Assembly: GCA_947168885.1 (NCBI GenBank) | Contig: CAMVNQ010000010.1 | Span: 45,701-109,700 of the forward strand | Origin: an uncultured Clostridia bacterium | GTDB taxonomy: Bacteria > Bacillota > Clostridia > Oscillospirales > Ruminococcaceae | DNA: 64,000 nucleotides | Direction of reading: 5' to 3' | Shown: positions 16,148 through 25,218 of the stretch, in pieces | Layout of the letters: each line of letters opens with the position of its first letter | How positions within the stretch are numbered: the first letter of the stretch is position 1 | Notes under the pieces: model-generated | What the model saw: only the letters and a program-made list of their open reading frames with translations | Database searches by the model: none | Told to the model about the DNA's origin: nothing | Translations under genes and position numbers: made by a program

Positions 16148-17128
16148 ATGAAAAACCACTCATACCTGAAAGCGGCAGCCGCCGTAACAGCAGCCGTAAC
16201 GATATTATCGGGCTGCTACTTCTTCCCCGATGAAGAGAAGCTTATCGACCCGCCGGTAATAGCACCCGACGCGGTGGCATATTCCACATACACCGCTCGT
16301 GAAAAAACGATAGAAAGTATCTGTGCCGCTGCGGGATATGTACGTTCGGAGACGGAGAAAGAATGCTATTTTACCGCTTATACCGGCCAGATAAAGAACA
16401 TTTACGTGCGCGCAGGCGACGATATAAAAGAGGGCGATCTTGTCGCGGAAATGAACGTCGGTGAGCTCGACTATCTCCTCGAAATACAGGAACTTAAAGT
16501 GCAGGCTGCAAAGCTTCGCTATGCTTCGTCCGGCTCACAGGCAGACAAGCTTGATCTTGAGATAGAACAGAGCACACTCGATATGTACCGCGCAAGATAC
16601 GACGGCGCGAGGATATACGCTCCCGCATCGGGCAAGGTATCCTACGTTTTCAGAGCCGACCCGGGCACGGAAATGGATCCCTACCGCGTTATCGCAAGAA
16701 TAGCAGACCCGTCTTCCCTCTTCGTTTCGGCGGACTACACAGGCGACAAGGACGCTTTCACTGTCGGAGACGAAGTGACTATCATAGTTGACGGCATCGA
16801 ATATGATGGTGTCATAACATACACTCCGCGAAAGGCTATAGAGGACGGCGCAGAGAACAAGCAGATACTTCAGGCAGAGTTCACGGACGAGAAGCCGGCT
16901 TTCGGGTACCTCGGAAAGATAGCGGATATACGCAAGGTCACCGCAAGGTCGGAAAACGCGGTAGTTATACCGAAAACCCTTATAAAGAATAACGGCGACA
17001 GAAAATATGTCCAGATATACGAAAACGGAGAAAAAACCGAACGTGATATAGAAACGGGAATAATCAACGCGACGGAAGCCGAGATAATAAGCGGCCTTTC
17101 CGCCGGTGAAGCAGTGATCGTAAGATAA
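16148..17128 (+). CDS. HlyD/MacA-like adaptor lipoprotein of an ABC exporter
   Basis: A 326-residue lipoprotein: basic N-terminus, hydrophobic stretch and lipobox TILSGC, so Cys22 is the likely lipidated residue. The start at 16148 follows GGAGG by 8 bp; an in-frame upstream extension has no such site and would bury the signal. A biotinyl-lipoyl-like half (YTGQIKNIYVRAGDDIKEGDLVAEM) is followed by a short coiled segment, the second lipoyl half (IYAPASGKVSYVFRADPGTEM) and beta-barrel/membrane-proximal domains ending in GLSAGEAVIVR. In Gram-positives such adaptors assist MacB-like ABC systems. The permease gene begins 19 bp downstream. Confidence 0.82.
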   Translation: MKNHSYLKAAAAVTAAVTILSGCYFFPDEEKLIDPPVIAPDAVAYSTYTAREKTIESICAAAGYVRSETEKECYFTAYTGQIKNIYVRAGDDIKEGDLVAEMNVGELDYLLEIQELKVQAAKLRYASSGSQADKLDLEIEQSTLDMYRARYDGARIYAPASGKVSYVFRADPGTEMDPYRVIARIADPSSLFVSADYTGDKDAFTVGDEVTIIVDGIEYDGVITYTPRKAIEDGAENKQILQAEFTDEKPAFGYLGKIADIRKVTARSENAVVIPKTLIKNNGDRKYVQIYENGEKTERDIETGIINATEAEIISGLSAGEAVIVR

Positions 17129-17147
17129 CAGTTGCAGGAGACCACAG

Positions 17148-20003
17148 GTGTTTACATTACTTTTCAGAAAAATGCGCAAGACCAAGTGGATGGTGCTGTG
17201 CCTTTTCATAGGATTTCTAATGGCTGCGGGAATGATAAGTACCGTACCTATATATATGGATGCCTCACTCCAGCGCACGCTGATTAAGGATATGGAGGCG
17301 TATCAGAGCGAATCCGGCGAGTTCCCGGGAATATACGCGGTAGAACGTGAGTTTCCGGAAAGTGCGACAATAAGCGAGCGCGTGACCGCTATAAACGACC
17401 TTACCGCGGCTGTAAAGGAGAGGGTCAATTACCTTCCGATACCGACCGGTGCGTATAAAACCGTTGCGGCCGACAATATGCAGTTCATAGCGTCCGGCGG
17501 CGTAAAAGGGACGGTAAATACCCGAATGAAGCTCGCGTCGATGACGGGGCTCGACGGACATATCAATATCACGGCAGGAAGAATGTACGGAAGCGGCGGT
17601 ATGTCTGCCGACGGATGCCTTGAAGCTATAGCAAACGAAACGGCGCTCAAGAACCTCGGTATTACACTCGACGGTGAGTATAAGCTTACCGGCGGCGACA
17701 CCGGTGCAGGCAGGCTTACAGTTCGCATTGTAGGTATCTACGAGCAGTCCGACCCGAACGACATTTACTGGTCGGAAAAGGTATCGAGCTACGGAAGTAC
17801 GCTTTTCGTTGAGCCGGAACTCTTCAGCGGAAAGCTCGTGAACGACGGTTACGTCAGGCCGAATTATATCGCGGTTCGCTATGCCCTCGATTATCAGGCT
17901 ATGGATATGAACGACCTCGCATTCGCTGTAAACGCGATAGAAGAGGACAAGGACTTTTACCCGACGCTGAACTGCAAGTTCACAATGGGTGTTCTGAATA
18001 TATGGAAAAACTACGCTAAAGAAGCCGAAAAGCTCACGCAGATACTATGGGTGCTCCAGATACCTACAATGGTGATGCTCGCTTTCTATCTGTTCATGGT
18101 CTCTAAACTGAACGTCGAACAGGAGAAGAACGAGATAGCCGTGCTAAAAAGCCGCGGTGCCGGTTCAATGCAGATATTCGGCATTTACGCTCTCGAAGCA
18201 GGAATACTCGGTGTCGCCGCACTTATCCTCGCACCGTTCATCGGGCTTGGAATGTGCCGCTTTCTCGGTGTTTCTGACGGATTCCTCGAATTTGTCAACC
18301 GCACCGGTATTTCCGCAAAGATCACCATGGGCGCAGTGATCTATGCACTTATCGCGGTGCTGTTCTTCTTCGCTGCAACGATGATTCCGATAATCCCCGC
18401 TTCGAAGCTCTCTATCGTGCAGTACAAGCAGAGCAAGACGAAGGTAGTCAGAATGTCGCTCTGGGAAAAGACTTTTATAGACATTGTGCTTATTGCTGCG
18501 TCGATAGTTTTCTATATTATACGCACAGCAAACGAACAGACCACGGAAACGTCATCAGGCGACATAGACCCGCTGATGTTCATTTCCGCGACCTGTCTTA
18601 TATTCGGTCTGGGACTGCTTTTCATAAGGCTCTACCCTTACCTGCTCAATCTTATATATCATCTGCTGAGACCGCTCTGGTCGCCGGCACAGTATATGGC
18701 AATAACGACAGTCTGCCGTTCACAGGGAGGGCGCGAGCGCTTTCTTATGCTTTTCCTCGTTGTGACGTTCTCACTCGGAATTTTCTCCGCGAACACTGCG
18801 CGTACTATAAACAATCAGAAAGAGGACAGGATATACTACGCCGCCGGAGCCGACATCGTTATAAACGAGTACTGGCAGGAGATAACAGCCGCCGAAGGCG
18901 GTGCGGTCACGGGATATGTCGAGCGTGATTTTGACCGCTTCGACAGTCTCGAAGGCGTTGAGACTGCTACAAAAGTACTTATAAACAAGAAAGCAAAGGT
19001 TTACGTTGAGAACAAAAAGGAAGAAAACGTAACGCTGATGGCGATAGAGCCGCATAAATTCGCGCATACCGCATGGTTCAGGAACGACCTGCTTCCCGCG
19101 CACTGGTGGAATTACATCAAGGCTTTGCAGGACTTCCCTTCCGGCGTTATCATATCACGCGCGCTTTCGGAAAAGTACGACCTGCGGCTCGGTGACACGT
19201 TCGACCTGAAGTGGTCGGCAAACGAAAAGATAAGTGCGCCGGTGCTTGCTATCGTTGATTACTGGCCGGGAATAAACCCGAACGTTTCCGCAAAACCCGT
19301 TTCAACCAAGGAAAAAGCAACAAAGAAAACAGAAGAAGAGAGCGAAGAGGAAGTTGAGACCGTAAACTCCTATGCTGTGAACTGCTTCTGTGTCATGAAC
19401 TACTACTATACGAGCACGGTATCTGACATGGAGCCGTATGAAGTGTGGATAAAGCTTAAGGACGGCGCATCGAGCGCAGCGCTTTATGAAGACATAAAGG
19501 CTAAGCGTATGCCTGTTGAGACGATCTCCGACGCTTCACAGCAGCTTATCGCCGTTAAGAACCAGCCCCAGCTCCAGGGAATGAACGGTTCGCTTACGCT
19601 CAGCTTCGTGGTCATCATCACAATGACGGTCATAGGCTTCCTGATATACTGGATACTGTCGATAAGAAGCCGTACTTTACAGTTCGGCATACTGCGTGCT
19701 ATGGGTGTTACTTTCCGCGAAATAATCGGAATGATCGGGTATGAGCAGATACTTGTGTCGGGCGTTTCGCTTGCAATGTCGTTTGTCATAGGCGGTATCG
19801 CGAGCGACCTGTTTGTACCGCTGTTCCGCTCTATGTACAGTCCAGCGGAGCAGGTGCCGCCATTTATCGTTGCTGCGTCGCAGAGCGATTATATCAAGCT
19901 TTACGTTATTATCGTTCTTATGCTTGGCGGCGGATTTGCGATACTTGGTGCGCTTATACGGAAAATAAACATCAACAAGGCTCTCAAGCTCGGAGAAGAT
20001 TAA
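17148..20003 (+). CDS. Large FtsX/MacB-type ABC permease
   Basis: A 951-residue protein starting at GTG 17148 after CAGGAG. An N-terminal helix (about 14-32) precedes a long outside domain; helices cluster at about 300-430, then 445-545, and a second outside domain (about 545-800) leads to the final three helices (about 810-945). The pattern of two FtsX-like units (VEQEKNEIAVLKSRGAGSMQIFGIYALEAG and RTLQFGILRAMGVTFREIIGM) matches the MacB/LolC permease superfamily, which moves substrates by mechanotransmission. A Lys/Glu-rich insertion (about 722-740) lies in the second outer domain. It has no ATPase domain; the partner ATPase is likely the fused protein starting at 21747. Cargo unknown. Confidence 0.82.
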   Translation: MFTLLFRKMRKTKWMVLCLFIGFLMAAGMISTVPIYMDASLQRTLIKDMEAYQSESGEFPGIYAVEREFPESATISERVTAINDLTAAVKERVNYLPIPTGAYKTVAADNMQFIASGGVKGTVNTRMKLASMTGLDGHINITAGRMYGSGGMSADGCLEAIANETALKNLGITLDGEYKLTGGDTGAGRLTVRIVGIYEQSDPNDIYWSEKVSSYGSTLFVEPELFSGKLVNDGYVRPNYIAVRYALDYQAMDMNDLAFAVNAIEEDKDFYPTLNCKFTMGVLNIWKNYAKEAEKLTQILWVLQIPTMVMLAFYLFMVSKLNVEQEKNEIAVLKSRGAGSMQIFGIYALEAGILGVAALILAPFIGLGMCRFLGVSDGFLEFVNRTGISAKITMGAVIYALIAVLFFFAATMIPIIPASKLSIVQYKQSKTKVVRMSLWEKTFIDIVLIAASIVFYIIRTANEQTTETSSGDIDPLMFISATCLIFGLGLLFIRLYPYLLNLIYHLLRPLWSPAQYMAITTVCRSQGGRERFLMLFLVVTFSLGIFSANTARTINNQKEDRIYYAAGADIVINEYWQEITAAEGGAVTGYVERDFDRFDSLEGVETATKVLINKKAKVYVENKKEENVTLMAIEPHKFAHTAWFRNDLLPAHWWNYIKALQDFPSGVIISRALSEKYDLRLGDTFDLKWSANEKISAPVLAIVDYWPGINPNVSAKPVSTKEKATKKTEEESEEEVETVNSYAVNCFCVMNYYYTSTVSDMEPYEVWIKLKDGASSAALYEDIKAKRMPVETISDASQQLIAVKNQPQLQGMNGSLTLSFVVIITMTVIGFLIYWILSIRSRTLQFGILRAMGVTFREIIGMIGYEQILVSGVSLAMSFVIGGIASDLFVPLFRSMYSPAEQVPPFIVAASQSDYIKLYVIIVLMLGGGFAILGALIRKININKALKLGED

Positions 20004-20033
20004 AACGACAAATCGGAATTTAGGGTGAAAAAC

Positions 20034-20519
20034 ATGATTAAGGAAATTGATCGAAGTGATATACCGAAATGTGTCTCTGTTATTAAAGACAGCTTTATGA
20101 CTGTTGCTGATGAGTTCGGATTCACTTCCGAAAATGCACCTCGCTTTACAGCATTTGCTATATCTGACGATAGACTTCATTATCAATTAGATAATGAACA
20201 TAGAATAATGATAGCATACTATCTTGATAACAGGATAATAGTTGGATATTATTCCTTACTTTTGCAGGAAGATAATCAATGTGAGCTGAACAACCTAAGT
20301 GTTATTCCTGATTATAGACATAATAATATTGGCACTGCATTGTTAGATGATGCCTTCATTCGAGCAAAAAAATTGGGGTGCGTTAAAATCAATATAGGAA
20401 TTGTCGAAGAGAATAAGATATTACGAAAATGGTACGAGGATAAAGGCTTTACTCATATTGGTACAAGGAAATTCGACTTTTTCCCATTTACTTGCGGCTA
20501 TATGGTAAAGACATTATAA
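20034..20519 (+). CDS. GNAT-family N-acetyltransferase
   Basis: A 161-residue protein with GNAT signatures: ELNNLSVIPDYRHNNIGTALLDDAFIRAKKLG, where the R-x-x-x-I-G/A part is the acetyl-CoA pyrophosphate loop, and a C-terminal EENKILRKWYEDKGF motif. The ATG at 20034 was chosen because AGGGTG is 6 bp upstream; an upstream GTG at 20025 would overlap that site. The gene is visibly more A/T-rich than the ABC genes on both sides, which suggests a later insertion into the exporter locus. The acyl acceptor is unknown. Confidence 0.82.
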   Translation: MIKEIDRSDIPKCVSVIKDSFMTVADEFGFTSENAPRFTAFAISDDRLHYQLDNEHRIMIAYYLDNRIIVGYYSLLLQEDNQCELNNLSVIPDYRHNNIGTALLDDAFIRAKKLGCVKINIGIVEENKILRKWYEDKGFTHIGTRKFDFFPFTCGYMVKTL

Positions 20520-20553
20520 TCTAAATTTTGATTTATATTAATGGAGGATGAAA

Positions 20554-21675
20554 ATGGGACTTAGATTTCACAAAAGCATAAACATCTGCAAAGGTATTAA
20601 GCTCAATATGAGCAAATCCGGTGTGGGCGTAAGTCTCGGCACCAACGGCGCCCGCTACTCGCTCAACACGAGCGGACGCAGGACCGCAACATTCGGTATC
20701 CCCGGAACGGGACTCTCTTACGTAAAGACGTTCAGCGGCGGTGGCAAAAAGAAGAAAAGCACTTCCGAAGCCAAAACAAAACGTGACGAGATTAAAAAAC
20801 AGAAGGAAGAACTCGCTGCGCAAAAAGCCGAGCAGAAAGCTACCGAACTTCAGGAGAATACCCTTAAAGCCGAAGAAGCCGCAAACTACATCGACGTAAT
20901 CAAGTCCGTTCATAAAGAATGCGAGAACGATATGGACTGGGAAGCGGTACTAAGCTCACCGCCGCCTTTTGTAAAGGGTCAGCCAGGCCCCCGCGAGATA
21001 GAAGCTCAGAAAGCGATAGACGATTATAAGCCCGGGCTCGCCGGCAAACTTTTCGGTGACACAAAAGCGAGAGAAAAGCTTGCCACAGCACTTGATGAAG
21101 CTAAAAAAATCGACGCGCAGGAGTTTGCGGACTGGCAGGACAGCTACAAATTCGCACAGCGTATCATCGACGGTGATATAGACGCGTACCTCGAAGCTAT
21201 CGAAGAGGCCAACCCGTTCGAGGATCTCGTCGAATACGGCAGCGACTTCGAGTTCGGTACAGACGACCCGTCGGTAATGGAAACCGAATTCCGCGTTAAG
21301 GCAGACGAGGTCGTGCCGAAAACAACGGTGACTGTGCTTAAGTCAGGAAAGCTCTCGGAAAAGGAACTGACCAAGACCGCATACTACGATCTTATGCAGG
21401 ACTATGTATGCAGCTGTGCGGTAAGGCTCGCACGAGAGATATTTGCGGTGCTTCCCGTCGGCGGTGTCATCGTTCATGCAGTTGATACGGTGCTTGATAC
21501 ATCGACAGGAAACGACGAGGAAACTACGATCCTTTCCGTGCTCTTCGAGCGTGAAAAGTTCGAACGCGCAAATTTCGACCGTATCGATCCGTCAGATTTC
21601 GTGAATTCGTTCACCTGTAATATGAAATTCACGAAAACAGCGGGCTTCAAACCCGTAAAGCGTCTGGGAGAATAA
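20554..21675 (+). CDS. DUF4236-domain protein
   Basis: A 373-residue protein. Residues 1-55 (MGLRFHKSINICKGIKLNMS, then SGVGVSLGTNG, and GTGLSYVKTF) are a clear DUF4236 domain, a small Gly-rich beta unit. A Lys/Glu-rich coiled coil (about 60-110) follows, then a region of unknown fold with acidic patches. The ATG at 20554 is 6 bp after GGAGG; an ATG at 20548 would touch the site. No signal peptide or membrane helix is seen. DUF4236 proteins have no settled function. It sits directly before the fused ABC transporter gene, on the same strand, with a 71-bp gap. Confidence 0.75.
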   Translation: MGLRFHKSINICKGIKLNMSKSGVGVSLGTNGARYSLNTSGRRTATFGIPGTGLSYVKTFSGGGKKKKSTSEAKTKRDEIKKQKEELAAQKAEQKATELQENTLKAEEAANYIDVIKSVHKECENDMDWEAVLSSPPPFVKGQPGPREIEAQKAIDDYKPGLAGKLFGDTKAREKLATALDEAKKIDAQEFADWQDSYKFAQRIIDGDIDAYLEAIEEANPFEDLVEYGSDFEFGTDDPSVMETEFRVKADEVVPKTTVTVLKSGKLSEKELTKTAYYDLMQDYVCSCAVRLAREIFAVLPVGGVIVHAVDTVLDTSTGNDEETTILSVLFEREKFERANFDRIDPSDFVNSFTCNMKFTKTAGFKPVKRLGE

Positions 21676-21746
21676 CAACAGGCAATTGCGTCGGCAAAGA
21701 AAAATATATGTCCGACCGTGACAAGAAGCAAGAAAGGTTATGAAAA

Positions 21747-24700
21747 ATGCTTAGTCTCAAGAACATCAGAAAGAACTACAAAATGGGCGACACTGTCGTA
21801 GAAGCACTTCGCGGCGTATCGGTGGATTTCCGCGACAACGAGTTTGTTGCCGTGCTCGGACCCTCGGGCTGCGGAAAGACGACGCTCCTGAACATCATCG
21901 GCGGACTTGACCGCTACACTGACGGCGACCTTATAATAGGCGGGGTCTCGACAAAAAAATACCGTGACCGCGACTGGGACACCTATCGCAACCACAAGAT
22001 CGGTTTCGTATTCCAGAGCTATAACCTCATACCGCATCAGACCGTGCTTTCTAACGTCGAGCTCGCACTCACGCTTTCGGGCGTATCAAAGGGCGAACGC
22101 AGAAGAAGAGCGATAGAGGTGCTCGAAAAGGTCGGATTAAAAGACCAGATGAAGAAGAAGCCGAACCAGATGTCCGGCGGTCAGATGCAGCGTGTTGCTA
22201 TAGCGCGTGCGCTTATCAATGACCCGGATATTCTGCTCGCCGACGAGCCGACCGGCGCTCTTGACAGTGAAACAAGCATTCAGATAATGGAGATACTCAA
22301 AGAGATCGCGAAGGATAAGCTTATCATAATGGTAACGCATAACCCCGAACTTGCCGAGGAATACGCGAACCGTATAATAAAGCTCATGGACGGTAAAATA
22401 ACCGGCGACAGCAATCCCTACACCGAAGAACAACCCCTCAAAGACAAGCCCGAAAAGGTACGCAAGACATCAATGTCGTTCTTCACCGCGCTCTCGTTAA
22501 GTCTTAACAACCTGCTCACCAAGAAGGGCAGAACGATACTCACCGCTTTTGCGGGAAGCATCGGTATCATCGGTATAGCGCTGATCCTTTCGCTTTCTAA
22601 CGGCGTTCAGGTGTATATTGACGACATACAGCGTGATACACTCGCATCATACCCGCTCACCATCGACGAAAGCTCAACGGATATGACAGCCATGCTGTCG
22701 TCGTCGCGTAACGTTGCGCAGGAAAAATACGGCGATGTGGATAATATGCCGAAAGACCGCATCATAACCGATGACAGAATGTACACTGTGTTTGATATGA
22801 TGTACGCACAGACGAACACAAACGATCTTAAAAGCTTCAAGGCGTTCCTTGACGGAAACGAAGAAATCAAAGGACTTGTAAGCAATATAGAGTATTCTTA
22901 CGGAATGAAGCCGCGTGTTTTCAGACGTATGGACGACGACACGATAAAACAGGTCAACCCGAACACCGTGCTCGACGAAGTCGGATTTTCCTCAGTTTCC
23001 GGTCTTTTCGCTCTTACATCACAGATGTCATCGTCTTCGTCCGACGTTGATGTGTTCACCGAGATAACCGACGACCCCGAAATGTTCAAAACGCGCTACG
23101 AGATCGTCGCAGGAAAGAAACCCGAGAACTGCAACGAAGCAGTGCTTATCATCGACAAGTACAACATGATCACCGACTTTACGCTCTATGCGCTCGGTAT
23201 GCGCGATTCCTCGGAAATGCGCGCAACGATACGCGATATGATGCAGAAAAAGGACAAGAATGAGGTCACTAAGATCGACAAAGGAAGCGACTATGCCTAC
23301 GAGGATTTTCTCGGAATGACATTCTCGGTAATACCGAACTCTGACCTTTATAAGAAAAACGATGACGGTGTCTGGGAAGATATGACAACAGACAACATCT
23401 TTATGAGTGACGCTTACGACAACAAGGGCATAGAGCTCAAAATAGTCGGAATACTTCGCCAGAAGGAGCTTTCCTCATCCGTAAGCGGTCTCATCGGGTA
23501 CACCAGAGAGCTTACCTCCCGCCTTTCCGAAAAAATTAACAGCAGTGATATAGTAAGCGATCAGAAGTCAAGGGAATACTACGATGTATTCAACGGCCTT
23601 CCGTTCGAAAATACCGAAGCCGCAGACAAGGCACTTGAAGACGCAAAGCGCGAAGCAGAGGAAAAGCAGCGCGAGCTTGAAGAAATGCAGCAGAAAATGG
23701 CGGAAGCAAAGGAGAAATCCGAAAAGCTTCAGCAGAAGATGCAGGAGATACAGGAGCAGATGCAGCAAATGCAGTCACAGATGCCGGATATGGCAACTCT
23801 GATGACCAAGCTCACGCCGGAACAGACTGCCGCTTTTGCGACTATGACACCCGAACAGCAGCAGGAATACTTCATGTCAATAATGCCGGAACTTATTCCA
23901 GGGTTCGAGCTCCCGGACGTTTCTGAGATAATACCGCTGCTTCCCGAGGAAGCACAGGCGGAACTCGAAGGTATGTCGGATATGCAGAAACTTGAGTATA
24001 TCTCGCGTCTGTTCATGACAGAACCGACACTCACGACTCCGGAGAACGGTCCCGAGGCTGTTGAAGACTCGGCGTCCGCTTCCGCGTTCGACCCAAACAA
24101 CTTCGATATGTCAAGCATAGACATGAACAACATCACCGAAGAGCAGATGGCGTATTTCATGAATATGTCCGACGAAGAGCGTGAAGCACTGATGAAGAGC
24201 TTCGGTGCTGCCGCAAAAACGTCAGATATAGTCTCGATGTCGTCGTACTACGACAATATGAAGACACTCGGCGTTATCGATCTTGAAGTTCCGTCCGCAA
24301 TAGCGATATATCCGAACGATTTCGCAGCTAAAGAGCGTATAGCGGATATTATAAAGGAATACAATGATGCGCAGGACGAAGACCACAAGATAACCTACAC
24401 CGACCTTGTGGGAATGCTTATGTCGTCGGTAACGGACATAATCAACGCGATAAGCTATATCCTTATAGCGTTCGTTGCAATATCGCTCATAGTTTCGTCG
24501 ATAATGATAGGTATAATCACATATATTTCCGTTCTTGAAAGAACGAAGGAAATAGGTATTCTCCGTTCTATCGGTGCTTCAAAGAAGGACGTTTCCCGCG
24601 TATTCAATGCAGAGACAACGATAATCGGACTTATCTCCGGCGGTATCGGAATACTTGTGACCGTGCTGCTTATCATACCGATAAACATCATCATCAAGGA

Positions 24701-24851
24701 AATAACCGATGTATCCGACCTCGCGAAGCTCCCACCTCTCGCCGGACTCGCACTTGTCGCTATAAGCGTCCTGCTGACACTTATAGCAGGTCTCCTTCCC
24801 TCACGCGTCGCAGCCAAGAAAGACCCTGTTGTCGCTCTTCGCACAGAGTAA
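21747..24851 (+). CDS. ABC exporter with fused ATPase and FtsX-type permease
   Basis: A 1034-residue MacB-like fusion. The ATPase occupies about 1-230: Walker A GPSGCGKTT, Q-loop FVFQSYNLIPHQ, signature MSGGQMQRVAIARAL, Walker B ILLADEPTGALDSET and the switch His in MVTHNPE. A first membrane helix (about 258-285) is followed by a roughly 570-residue external domain and three C-terminal helices (about 890-1030) with ERTKEIGILRSIGASKKDVSRVF. Unusually, the external domain holds a long Met/Gln/Glu-rich coiled coil (about 625-690) and further Met-rich acidic helices (about 690-840). It likely works with the adaptor and permease encoded upstream. Cargo is unknown; peptide or lipid export are both possible. 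Confidence 0.88.
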   Translation: MLSLKNIRKNYKMGDTVVEALRGVSVDFRDNEFVAVLGPSGCGKTTLLNIIGGLDRYTDGDLIIGGVSTKKYRDRDWDTYRNHKIGFVFQSYNLIPHQTVLSNVELALTLSGVSKGERRRRAIEVLEKVGLKDQMKKKPNQMSGGQMQRVAIARALINDPDILLADEPTGALDSETSIQIMEILKEIAKDKLIIMVTHNPELAEEYANRIIKLMDGKITGDSNPYTEEQPLKDKPEKVRKTSMSFFTALSLSLNNLLTKKGRTILTAFAGSIGIIGIALILSLSNGVQVYIDDIQRDTLASYPLTIDESSTDMTAMLSSSRNVAQEKYGDVDNMPKDRIITDDRMYTVFDMMYAQTNTNDLKSFKAFLDGNEEIKGLVSNIEYSYGMKPRVFRRMDDDTIKQVNPNTVLDEVGFSSVSGLFALTSQMSSSSSDVDVFTEITDDPEMFKTRYEIVAGKKPENCNEAVLIIDKYNMITDFTLYALGMRDSSEMRATIRDMMQKKDKNEVTKIDKGSDYAYEDFLGMTFSVIPNSDLYKKNDDGVWEDMTTDNIFMSDAYDNKGIELKIVGILRQKELSSSVSGLIGYTRELTSRLSEKINSSDIVSDQKSREYYDVFNGLPFENTEAADKALEDAKREAEEKQRELEEMQQKMAEAKEKSEKLQQKMQEIQEQMQQMQSQMPDMATLMTKLTPEQTAAFATMTPEQQQEYFMSIMPELIPGFELPDVSEIIPLLPEEAQAELEGMSDMQKLEYISRLFMTEPTLTTPENGPEAVEDSASASAFDPNNFDMSSIDMNNITEEQMAYFMNMSDEEREALMKSFGAAAKTSDIVSMSSYYDNMKTLGVIDLEVPSAIAIYPNDFAAKERIADIIKEYNDAQDEDHKITYTDLVGMLMSSVTDIINAISYILIAFVAISLIVSSIMIGIITYISVLERTKEIGILRSIGASKKDVSRVFNAETTIIGLISGGIGILVTVLLIIPINIIIKEITDVSDLAKLPPLAGLALVAISVLLTLIAGLLPSRVAAKKDPVVALRTE

Positions 24852-24854
24852 AGC

Positions 24855-25140
24855 GCGTCTGCGGACGCGCGTGTCCTTCCGGACGGGACCAGCCTGCGCG
24901 GCTGGATCGCGCCGGCGTGACGCCGGACCCCAAAGCTGCCGCATTCGATTCGACAGTTTCAGAACAACATAAAAAAACAGCAGACCCGAACGACAGGACG
25001 TCGTACAGAAGATTTCCGGAAGCGTGCAGGAGGCACGCATAAAAAAATCTTCCAAACGACAGGACGTCGTACAGAAGGTTTCCAAGAGCGCGCACGATGC
25101 GCGCATAAAAGAAACCTTCCAAATTGGGTCTGCTGTATTT
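24855..25140 (+). repeat. Modular intergenic hairpin/terminator element, copy 3, with nested tandem hairpins
   Basis: Starts 4 bp after the ABC stop: GCGCGTC-tgcg-GACGCGC, further GC stems (GTCCttccGGAC; CAGCCtgcgcGGCTG; GCCGGCgtgacGCCGG), AAAGCTGCCGC, an A-rich spacer and the terminator stem CAGCAGACCC (24978-24987)/GGGTCTGCTG (25126-25135). In copy 1 that stem has a loop of about 11 nt; here 138 nt intervene, filled by two tandem units (24991-25056 and 25057-25123). Confidence 0.8.
24991..25123 (+). repeat. Two tandem 66-67-bp hairpin units
   Basis: Both units begin CGACAGGACGTCGTACAGAA and end with CTTCCAAA. Unit 1 folds as GAAGATTT/AAATCTTC around GCGTGC/GCACGC; unit 2 as GAAGGTTTC/GAAACCTTC around GCGCGC/GCGCGC. 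Base differences on one arm are matched by compensating differences on the other, so pairing is conserved although sequence is not. Confidence 0.8.
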
Positions 25141-25218
25141 TGGTTGTGTTACAGAAAATAACCGATCACGTCACGATTCAAATGCGCGGCACAAGCCTCA
25201 CAACAATTGTGCACTAAT

